Part shown: positions 51,560 to 61,508 of the stretch, in pieces
Position numbering within the stretch: the first letter of the stretch is position 1
How the letters are laid out: each line of letters starts with the position of its first letter
Source of the DNA: Pegea sp. RAD2-039
Lineage: Eukaryota > Chordata > Thaliacea > Salpida > Salpidae
Length of the DNA: 64,000 bases
NCBI GenBank assembly: GCA_034620365.1
Contig: JAQGEQ010000295.1
Coordinates: 1-64,000, forward strand
Direction: 5' to 3'
Made by a program: the position numbers and the translations under genes
Notes under the pieces: generated by a model
Databases searched by the model: none
Seen by the model: the letters and a program-made list of their open reading frames with translations, nothing else
Told to the model about the DNA's origin: nothing

Positions 51560-51765
51560 GATTAAACTAAGAGAAAAAATTGACTTCGTTGTGACTGTCG
51601 AAGATCACCTAGCCGCTCCATCAAAAGGTAAAATTGTGCAGACAAAAATGAGTTCTGGTTGTCAAATTCACACCATTTACTGCTTGAACATACAAAGCTG
51701 ACTAAAAGAACATTAAGGGCACTATTGCGCAATAAAGAGCTGTGAAAAGAGAATTTCTCCATTCA
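51560..51765. other. Unassigned coding-like patch
   Basis: Both strands are partly open. The plus strand reads KIDFVVTVEDHLAAPSKGKI and continues to a stop near 51690; the minus strand is open for 66 codons (51562-51762) without an ATG at its 5' limit. I cannot tell which, if either, is real. It may be the remnant of a transposon. Confidence 0.2.
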
Positions 51766-51910
51766 ATTATATTGATAACATATAGACAACGATAATAATA
51801 ACTTTAAAAAAAATGCTATTTTGACCATCAATCGATTTGTTTCTAAAAATTAAAGAAGGCTCGTCTGTTATCACCTAGATAAGTCATGTTCATAGGTTTA
51901 CGGAACTAGA

Positions 51911-51932
51911 GTGACTGATGAGTCACGTCACG
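51911..51932. promoter_or_regulatory. GTGACT..AGTCAC palindrome with AP-1 and CRE-like sites
   Basis: GTGACT-GATG-AGTCAC is a perfect 6-bp inverted repeat. It contains TGAGTCA (AP-1/TRE) and is followed by CACGTCA (CRE half-site type). It is GC-rich for this region and lies about 150 nt before a candidate plus-strand 5' exon and 1.2 kb upstream of the minus-strand micro-exon gene, so it could serve a divergent promoter. Inference only. Confidence 0.3.
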
Positions 51933-51959
51933 ACCAGTTATTATAAACCAAAAATACTG

Positions 51960-52062
51960 AATGATAGAAAATATTTCACGGCAGAAGAGGTTTAATTAGG
52001 GTACGGTACGTTGGCTGTGCGTGATTTTTGTCGGTGAAAGTTGACAAGATTAACAGAGAGAG
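51960..52062 (+). other. Candidate non-coding first exon of the CYLD-like gene
   Basis: A stretch with more G ends in AACAGAGAGAG followed by a consensus donor GTAAGAAAA (52063 on). The CYLD-like ATG at 54161 is preceded by a clear acceptor (cttatcttag, ending 54147) 13 nt upstream, so the 5' UTR is spliced and needs an upstream exon. The pairing of these two sites is inference. Confidence 0.35.
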
Positions 52063-54147
52063 GTAAGAAAACGTTTTAATTTCAATTCAGGTTCAAACAT
52101 TTAAGTGCCTTAAAAATTGTGCCTAAAATTCTTACAAGCGCTGCTTCTTTTGAAAATCAGTTCTTTCATTTATTTAATAAACTTTTCAGACTTTTTAAAT
52201 ATACAAAAATACATATTGTTAAATAAGTTATTTGTCGAGCAAAATGTAATAGTGACTTGAATATAAGATTATAGTAAAATAATAAGCTTTAAAAATGATT
52301 TTTAAATAAAAGTTGACTAAAAGCATGCGAAGTGATTAAAGTTATTGAATTCGAAATGCAAAACGTTTTTTCGTTGGTAATCAACGATGTCTTTATGAAT
52401 TAGGATGCATTAAGGCTGTCAATATATTTCTAATATAAAATTTGAAAATCAACTGCTAACACTTTTATATTAGTATTGATTATCGCTATTAGTAAAAATA
52501 TATAAAATAATTTTTGGAAATTAAAGTTACAAGTAGCTTTTGTTAAAATGGTTTAAGGCCATCAAATATTATTGTAAAACATATATTTATATCTATATTT
52601 TTTTTACCTCACAGTGCGAGAAAACTACCCCAACAAAAATAATGGATTTGAACTTTTACTTTGTTAACCATCTTTAAGTTTCTACATAATAAGGATAGTA
52701 AAGATAGAATAATAGTATAATGCTATTAATTTTTTATAATATGGATATGTATTTTATGCCTATAAGTGAAATAGAACAGTATCATTATAGTAAATTAAAT
52801 AGGTTTAAATTTAGTTGAATAGAGGTTAGAAAAGTAGACAAAAATAAAATTGTTAGAACAAGACTAAAATAATCTCATTATGTTGTTGAATTTTCATTGA
52901 AGTACTCAAATGTAAACGTATGTTTTATTTAGCTTAAAATGATGTAAAAATATTTACAAAATTAAGCTATAAAAAGTTTATAATGTTTACAAAAATAGTT
53001 TTCATCATTAAAAAAAGTTAGCAAATCAAAAATTATAACAATATTTATTACATTATTATTTATTAGACATTACTTCTAATACAAGCATATAAATAACTTT
53101 TCTCGCCATTTTCAACGCTATTAAAAAATAGTTCTTACCTAGGTCAAGTCTAACCTACGGCATGAACGTTTCAAAAATGATATACCTTCTGATAACTTTG
53201 TCGATGCCTTATTGATTACTTTTGGCTGTTTTTATACAGTTACCATCATTTTTTTATACTTTTTTATATTTTTTCATTTATTTTGTACATGTTATAAACG
53301 TTTTTTTGTTTTATTAAATATTAAAAAGTTAATATAAGTAAATAATTATTTTTGATAAGACTTCATAAACTAATTAGAATTAATGATTTATAAGGTAAAT
53401 AGTTAAAAATTTTTCAAATTATTTAGCTCTTCTAAATGCTTTAATGATTGGCCTTTATTGTACATTTAGAGCTTTCAAAAGGTAATATCAAATTTTTGAG
53501 ATTAATATAAAAAGTGATATAGAAATTAATTTAAATTAAATATTGGTCATTAGTGTTGCCATTTGGTAGTTAATATAACTTTGATTTTTAATACCGTGTT
53601 TTTTCAAAAAAAAAATACGGTCTTTTAATGAAGCTGATTTGTTAAAAATCTGTAATTAATATATTTATTTTAAACATATTTTTTTTCCATAAGGCCAATG
53701 ATAAATTTATACTTGTTTCTGTAATTTTAATGTCTGTGTGTCAGTAACATCAAAAAATTACTCATATAAATTAAAATCTTGTGTTTTTTATATTTTATAT
53801 TATAAATAAATTATAAAAATAGGTTTATCATTAAAAATATGTAATGAAAAAATTAAAGCTGTTTATTTTAATGTAGAATCAGAGAAATTTTTACCAATAT
53901 TATTTTCCAAAGCAAAATCCAGTGTGGAAAAATTAATTTGAGTTTAAAGTTGCTATCTTTAGAGCAAACTAAATTAAATATTTTTTTAGCGTTCATTGTT
54001 ATAATTAAAAAGTTTTTTTTACAATTTTATTAATGATTAATATACCTCAATATAAAATATTTAAGAAGGTTGTTATGCTGAAATTAATCTTGTTCATCTT
54101 AGCTTTATTTTTATAATAGATAACTATTCTCTATTTTCTTATCTTAG
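52063..54147. other. Presumed 5' UTR intron, AT-rich
   Basis: No coding frame or RNA gene. Bounded by the donor and acceptor described for the CYLD-like gene. Confidence 0.35.
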
Positions 54148-54160
54148 GTATAAAAACATC

Positions 54161-57100
54161 ATGAATAAATTAATTCGTAAGAAACTTATGACAATGGCAA
54201 GTCAAGTCAGCTTTGAGAGTCTTTTAAGCTTCCACATAGTTTTGGAATCTTCACTCTGTATTATGACGTGCGTTGTCAAGAAGATACCAAAAGGTCAGTT
54301 TTGTCATAAGCTACTTATTCATATCTTATATGCCTTAAAATTAATATAATTATTTACATTACTACAGGAGCCATAATAGAAGAAGTAATCGGGAATCAAG
54401 ATCAGTTGGTTTACATCATTATCAATGATGAAACCAAACCAGACTTGGTTTCCTATGTCCCTTTAAAACTTGAAAAGATTGAAGAGGTATTTCTATTTTT
54501 TGGTTGGAAATGAATTTTAAATAGAGGCTTATACATTTTTATGATTTATATACTATTTTAGTTCGGTTTAATAATTCTTTTCATATACAAATAATATTCC
54601 GTTTTCTCATTTGTTTACATAAATCTTTGTAATCTAACTATTGTGCATATGATAGCCAAATGATAATCATAATAATTTTCTTCAAGATTATATAATTAAA
54701 ACATAAGTTGTACATAGTTGAATATTGCAAAATAATATACAACAAATATTTTGATAGTATATAAAACATTGTATTTAAAATGCTTTAACAATGCTAAGTA
54801 GTCAAAGTTATATTTCATTTCTTAAGGATATTGCAAAGCTTTTGGTTGCTATTCCAGAAGAGCAACTTAGATTACAAATGTTCAAAGAACAAGATCATTT
54901 AGAAGAAGCAAAAAAATGCCAAATTGGAGATGTAGTTCAGATAAGACGATCAGATAATATTTATGAAGGTAACTTTCAAATTTATTAACAGACTAAGGTC
55001 ACTAGACTTATGAATCTTTAGGAGTTGTACGATACAAAGGGGAAATTAGTAAAAAATTTGGTACTTACTTTGGAATAGAACTATTTTGTTCAGTTGTTGG
55101 AAGTTCAGACGGTGTAGATTGCAATTGCAGGTAATTGAACTTTAGTTTGATGTAAAATACAAATATGTTATTGTAATTTGCAGACTGTTCACTTGTGAAA
55201 TGGGATCTGGAATATTTGCCAGTATGGACAATATAATATTTGATAGAAATATAAGTAAGACATGTTATGATGCCATATTTACAATATGCCAATTCTCTTA
55301 ATATATCAGTTTGCTGGATAAAATATTTATGTTTTTATCATTTGTGACATCAATTTCTAAAATATTATAAAAATATTCCATTTGCAGATCTTGATCCATA
55401 CGGCAAGATTTCAAAGGAAGGAGGGATTCGGAATTATATCTGTGCTGGATATGAAATTGCTATAAAGTTTAAAGGCAAAGAAAAAGAAGAACAGGGAACA
55501 GTTATGTTTGTTGGTAAGTAAACAGAAGCTTAGGGGTTTTACAAAGTAGTTGAAGAAAAATTGCCGTAAGAACGTTTTTTTTTTAATTCAGGTCGTTTAC
55601 CGGGAAATCCACCATCAACTGCGCTTTATGTCGGCATCAACTTAAAACATGCTGCTGGCTGTGGAACAGGTGTTTACCGCGGAGTTCAGTTGTTTGATGC
55701 CCCATTAAATCATGCAAAGATAGTTCGCTTATCTACTCCGATGATTAGTAATTATCAACAAATGTTAACCAAAAGTGAAGTTTCTCCAAACCAGCCATCA
55801 GCCAGTTCTTCCTCAAACAGCACAAGAAATTTCGAAATTCTCACAAATCCACACAACAGATATGCCAATTCTAATCAAACTATCCACTATTCACTGGTAA
55901 ATTAATGTTTAACATTTAGAATAGATTTATGTAAGATAATTATATTATTTAACAAATAATTTTCTTTGAATTTCGTTTCAAACTAGTTTAATGAAAATTG
56001 GTTGTTTTACTTATAGGATAGTTTGCCCTTAGGCTTTCTGAAGCTTAGCATGGATATACCACCTCTAAAAGGTAATACAATTTAACAGAAAGTTTCATAT
56101 TTACCAATAGCAATACCGAGCAAAATTTGCACCATCAAAATTCCTCCTATAAGAGTTGATAATATTGAAGAATAGATTTATTTTTAAAGTAAACTGTATA
56201 ACTGATTTAAATAAGATAAGAATAGATTTTATGGAAAATAGTTTAATATTAAATATTATACAATTTAAATAAACAACTGACTCAAAAAAAATGAAATGCT
56301 TTTTTTGCTTTCTAACACTTTTATTTTAATAGAAACACAATCAGTTAGAGACTCCGTGACAGGATCATTAATTGAAGTTGGAACTTTTATTCAAATAGAT
56401 CCCTATAACATATTTTCAAGGGGACTTAAATTAAACAATTTTTTCCTTGGTATAGTTAGGTGGTTAGGAATAGGACCAGCAAACGAGGTTTGTAGTTATA
56501 ATCTAATTTCTGTACTTTCCGTATTTCTGTAAAAATTTTCATATAAATCTTTAATTTTCACGAATTTTTTTTTAATTTTAAGTACTTGCAGTTTTAATAA
56601 ATCAATTTTACTACTAATACATCAAAAACCTAATGAAACATGTATATTATTCCTTAATCTAACTCTTGTCTCAAGAAATATCTCTTTTATAAAAGTAAAC
56701 AACCATAGAAGTAAACAGTTGCTGATTGTAAACATAACAATATCCTAAAATATATTTGCTAAATGTGTTCCATAAAATTCGTTACATCCTTGCAAACACC
56801 TAAATGATAGTATAATTTATTTATCAGTTGACATAATTTGTCAAACAAAAAGTTTGTTGCTCTTAATATTTAGTTGTAAACTGGAAAACCAAGTTGTTTC
56901 TCTCGTAGATTGTTGAACACAATCAAATAGCTAAGTTATATTCATTAGAATATTTTAAACACTCGACATTTTCGTAGAGTTTTGCTGGAGTGGAAATAAA
57001 TAAGCAAATTCCTGGAATAGGTGACGGCATACATGAAGATGTGAGATATTTCAAAGGAATTTGTAATCGCAGTCTCTTACTTCCTACTTCTACTTGTTAT

Positions 57101-57426
57101 CCTGACAAGAAATTGATGATGTGCGATGAGAAAGAAAGTTCCACACCAGTTTCATGCGATGAAATTATTGACAATCAAGCTAATACTATGCTAAAAATCT
57201 TAAACACTCATATGACTCTAGTAAGTAACACATCTATTTTTAAATTTTGATATAGTTCTTGAAACTATTTAAGTTTAAACTTTTATTTTAAAGGTTTCTT
57301 GTCAAAACTGAAAAAGGCTTGTTGAACTTGATAATGACAATTCTTTTACAGGAGGAAGAAAACAAACAAAGAATGGAATCTAAAAAAGCAATTAATCGTA
57401 AGAAGAAAAGAAACTCTAAAAAATAA
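54161..57426 (+). CDS. CYLD-like triple CAP-Gly protein lacking the USP domain, copy 1 (510 aa, 11 exons)
   Basis: Exons: 54161-54293, 54368-54486, 54827-54968, 55022-55130, 55184-55254, 55388-55513, 55592-55896, 56017-56071, 56333-56487, 56978-57220, 57352-57426. All phases join to 511 codons. Matches the N-terminal half of the deubiquitinase CYLD in order: VVKKIPKG near residue 40, the helical KLLVAIPEEQLRLQMFK segment, CAP-Gly 1 (GVVRYKG 132-138, FGIEL to 152, D161-G162), CAP-Gly 2 (QGTVMFVGRLPG to about 284, YVGINL), a Ser/Asn-rich linker, CAP-Gly 3 (GIVRWLG 393-399, AGVEI, GDG 420-422, RYF 428-430). In CYLD these modules bind microtubules and NEMO. The catalytic USP domain is missing: the frame ends in a Lys/Arg-rich tail and TAA. 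The first donor is GTCAGT. Probable scaffold or decoy form; no closer name is justified. Confidence 0.88.
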
Positions 57427-57498
57427 AGAAAAATGAGTTCTCCAGATTCTGAAGAATCATTGGAGTACAATTTTGTAAATATTATTTCAGATAAAAAT
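57427..57498 (+). other. In-frame coding-like extension after the CYLD-like stop
   Basis: Directly after the TAA the same frame stays open for about 24 codons and reads RKMSSPDSEESLEYNF, with a donor-like GTAAAT after the last F. Either the ancestral protein was longer and the TAA is a nonsense change, or this is chance. Confidence 0.3.
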
Positions 57499-57499
57499 T

Positions 57500-58139
57500 T
57501 GTGAGATAATTAGTATATGAATATCTTTTAAACAAAAGTTTTAGCTACTTCTTCTTTAATCAAAGGCAAATTTAGTTTACGACTCAGTAAACATTTTTTG
57601 TACCTTCTGCCGCTTTAGCATTTAGACATACCACATTTTACTTGAAATTTTAATGAAAATAGAACTGTTTATATTTTTTGTTGTTGTGTATCTACAAAAA
57701 CGGTATATTGTTTTATTTGTAACAATTTTACTTTCTGAACAGTGAAACAACACATTAAACATCGTTTTATACATCTGAATTTCAATCTTGTATTCTTCAA
57801 TACTGTAGTTAAAGCTACATTAAGCACATTGTATTTACAAAATTTTAGTCGTTATTTTAATCTCAAAATGATATAAATTTTAGCCATCTTACAAATTGTA
57901 TTGCTTTTTTGAATGGAACTATAACTCTTGTAAGTTTAGCAATTGCACATATCTTTAAATTGTGTTATTTATCACTTATTTCGCAGCTTCAACTAAGAAT
58001 CAAAGCATTTTTGGTTGTTAATAATGCAACATAAATTAAAACAAAAAGAACTTGAGCCTTCACTTGTGATTTTTTTTATCTGTATACAAATGATATGCGT
58101 CACGCAGTGAGAACAGCTAATTGCATTAGAAAGGCCACT
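57500..58139. other. 3' flank, no gene
   Basis: AT-rich sequence with no supported frame. Confidence 0.4.
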
Positions 58140-58745
58140 TTTGTATAGGACAGACAGAAAGTTTAATGTAAAAGTTGACTATGATTAATTTTTGGATAAA
58201 GCTTTGAATTTAGCTTACTGCTTGCAGTTTACAGAGAATACAGCTCCAAAGAAAACTTAACAAGTTCAATTAATTCAAATTTTGAATTTAGATTGAGCTA
58301 GCAGAAGTTTTGAGATTATATTGAGTGTGTAGAACCTAAAGTGAGCTTATAATTTTGTTTGAGATAAAGTAAATGATGTAAGGTAAGTTAAAAAGTTAAT
58401 CAGTATATTTCTGAGGCTACCAAACTTAATCTCTTGATGCAGCCCTTTGTGGGGAAGTTTAGAAAACGGGAAATACCCAAAAAAGTAACTTAGTATAAGA
58501 TAGTTGTTGGCAAGAGTCACATTTCATTCTGTTTATGAAAATTAATTATTCTTATTAAACCAGATTTTCACTTTCAATCACATATTATTCACATGCAAAA
58601 TTAAACTTCCAATAAAACTCTCAACTAAAAATATGTTACAATAAAATCAAGAAATAAAAAACTCAAATGGAACATATAATTTCGTCATCAGATATTTATT
58701 ACTATAACCTTAATAACCTTTTTTCATATAAAATGTATTGAATAT
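58140..58745. repeat. Duplicated upstream block, copy A
   Basis: About 600 nt match 60820-61470, which lies immediately upstream of the second CYLD-like copy (shared strings include 'cagaaagttta', 'gagctagcagaa', 'cctaaagtgagct', 'gggaaataccca', 'gtcatcagatatttatta'). Here the match stops just where the gene should begin, so this is the upstream flank of a lost or never-completed third copy. A coding-like frame (about 58425-58540, KLNLLMQPFVGKF then KREIPKKVT) is conserved in the other copy apart from a stop here. Confidence 0.7.
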
Positions 58746-59119
58746 CTAGGACGGTAACATCAACTAAATAACCTTTTTATTACCCTCAATTGTAATCATT
58801 TAAGATAATGTAATGTTTATTTAGTTTTTCTAGAAACCTAAGTCTACTGAAGTTTATCACGAAGTGTTTAATTTGCAAATATTTATTAAAATTAGCACCA
58901 AAGAGGGTGCGTGCAAACTAAACACACCCTCTCGACAAAACCTGCCTCTTGCTAACACAAATTCTCAAAATATTACCTATTTTATAAAGATAAGTTAGAA
59001 ATAAGGAAGGGAAAATATGAAACATATGGCATGTTAGTAGTTCCCATACAAAATAGCAGTGAATATTTACAAAGAATTTTAATAATGTAAAAACCAGAAA
59101 AACATCATACTTTGGAAAT

Positions 59120-59870
59120 AATTGGCAATATTAAAACGTCTCAACTTTTGCTTGAACATCAAGAATGATTCTGACATTCTAATGCTTGAGGGCAGCTGGC
59201 CTTGACTACTATTTGTACAGTATGAGAAATAATTTGCTCTGATCACCGTAACAGGTTATAGGGCTCATTAAGATTTAATGTGTCTTGTTGGAGTTGATAT
59301 AACTTGAAAAGGACAAATGGAAAAGGTATCATCAGATTCAAAGTTAGCTATATTGTGGATAATTCTATAAATTTAAGACTCAGTTTTATTAGAATCCTGT
59401 TAACATAGGGGCTAAATTTGACAACTCAAGCTGGATACTGACAAATGTCTTCACTTTTCAATGAGTAAGACTTCCAGCTCTAACTCAACATTAGCTTACT
59501 TTTATTTAGACAGCAATAACATTTTCAAAATCAGGTCATGAAAGACCTGAAATTTTCTTCTATTAATAGATATTACGGACTCACTAAACATGTCATCTCG
59601 TCAGAATCGATTCTTCGAATTCACACCAAATTCACAATTGTTTCAAGACAAGAAACGTCTACTACAACTCTGCAACACATACATCCGTCCTTAATTAGAG
59701 CTCAACTCTACCGTAAGTACTTCAACCCCTAAAAGAGATATTAAAAAGATTGAATACGTCCAGAGATCTTTCACCACCAACTACTTCCTCAGAATTGGCA
59801 TAAGTTTTTCCTCATATGAAGACTTTCTCTAAAAGTTAATTATTTAATCCTTGCAATGTTAAAAATTTTT
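59120..59870 (+). mobile_element. Non-LTR retrotransposon (LINE) reverse-transcriptase relic
   Basis: The 3' part of a LINE RT frame, broken by frameshifts. In order: MKDLKFSSI (family DLGV..LKFS position), ILRIHTKFTIVSRQ, IHPSLIRAQLYRKYFNP (the Y..LV.PxLEY..xVW.P position), then in another frame KRDIKKIEYVQRSFTTNYF and SYEDFL (the KKDI..IE.VQRRFT...SYEERL signature near the RT C-terminus). The clear part is 59538-59870; sequence back to about 59120 may belong to it. No intact catalytic region or ends found, so it is a dead fragment. Confidence 0.65.
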
Positions 59871-60819
59871 TTCTGATCTTGCATAACTATTTAACATATT
59901 CAATGGTTTTGCCATCTGAAGATTGCGATCTCCAATATACCCTCAAAATTTCTTCAATAAACGTTAAACCGCTTAATAACTTTAAAAACACTTAGTAAAA
60001 AAGCAGCTTTTTATATAGGTTTACATCAAAATTTATTGCAAATCTATACATTTATGTTAAATGGTTACCATAGAAGGTAATTTGTAACACTACGACTTTC
60101 ATAACTTTCTTCTTCTATTTTGTCACAATAAAAAGTTGATATAAAAATTAAGTCTTACCTTGGTATCTACTGTGATTGTGTTCTTTCTGTATTAACTTTA
60201 AATTATGATATACCTAAGAACTAAGTTACCTCTTTGCTATTCAAATACGTAAATAAATAAAAACTGAAACATATATTTTTATATATAAATAAGTATACCA
60301 GGTGTTTTTTCGATAAGAAATTACTAGCTGATTATAGACTAATTAATATTTTCTAATTAAAATCATACATATTAAACTATAGATAGTTAGACATTAATAT
60401 AATTGTTAGCTTGCAGGGCTGGCATCAAACTATTCTAAATGATGTTAGTAGTTATGTAGTACAAAATGTGCTTAATTGAAAGGCCGCAAAAAGTTAAAAG
60501 TGGTCGGTCAATTGAGTACAAATCAAGTAAAGCAAAAGACAAAAATGATATTATAAATAACAAGATTACTTTTTCTCTGCTTAAATATTTACGATACAAT
60601 AAAAACCCCTAAACATCGTTTTCTTCTGTTATTAAAATATTCATTATTGTGTAAAATGGTTATTACTTATTAATCACAAACATAGAAACAAAGTTAATTT
60701 TAAAACTGTGTCAATAATTTTTAAAAAAATAAGTTATGTATAAATTGTGGTTATAAATTGTAAAGTTATGTTAATTATAATGTTTAGAAAGTATTCGAAA
60801 AGTATTTGTAAAAAACTGA
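59871..60819. other. Intergenic, no supported gene
   Basis: AT-rich; no frame or RNA recognised. Confidence 0.45.
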
Positions 60820-61470
60820 CAGAAAGTTTATCGTAAAAGCTGACTTTGATTTTTTCATTTGGATAAAACTTCGAATTTAGCTGCTTGAGGTTGACAGAGA
60901 AAACAACTCTAAAGAAAGCTAGACAAATTCAATTAAATCAAGTTTTAAATTTAGAATGAGCTAGCAGAAAGTTTTGAAATTATATTGAATGTGAAGAACC
61001 TAAAGTGAGCTCATAGTTTTGCCTGAGATATAAAATGTTATAAAATGTTATAAAACATTATAAAATTAATACGTTATTTATTCCGTATCTGAGGATGCCA
61101 AACTTAATCTCTTTTTGCAGACCTTTGTGGTGAAGTTTAGTAAAAGGGAAATACCCATAAAAGTAACTTATTATAAGATAGTTGTTGGCCGGAGTCACAT
61201 TTCATTAGGTGTATAAAAGTGAATGTTTTTTTTAATTGTTAGGATTTTTTTGTTTTAATCTTCTTTATTAAAACTACCATTAATTAATCATCTTATTAAA
61301 ACTTATTTTCAATTTTTATTTACATCTTACAAATTTAAACTCTCAGTAAAAACTTTTGATTAAAAATAAGTTATAATAAAATCAAGAAATAAAAAACTCA
61401 AATAGAACAAATAATTTTGTCATCAGATATTTATTAATATAACTTTAAACATTTTTTTCATAAAAAATTA
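60820..61470. repeat. Duplicated upstream block, copy B (promoter side of CYLD-like copy 2)
   Basis: Partner of 58140-58745. In this copy a frame at about 61083-61210 is open and reads EDAKLNLFLQTFVVKFSKRE, IPIKVTYYKIVVGRSHISL. The region just upstream of CYLD-like copy 1 (before about 54130) does not resemble it. Confidence 0.7.
61029..61067. repeat. Short tandem repeat (ATAAAATGTT-type)
   Basis: Three to four near-copies of a 10-11-mer, absent from the partner block at 58360. A recent slippage expansion. Confidence 0.65.
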
Positions 61471-61508
61471 TATTATAATATTTTCTTATCTTAGGTATAA
61501 AATAAATC

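Noticed and set aside
51914-51940. CTGATGAGTCACGTCACGA resembling a hammerhead ribozyme core
   Set aside because: The string continues CGACC instead of CGAAA and stem I/III partners are absent; a simple palindrome explains it better.
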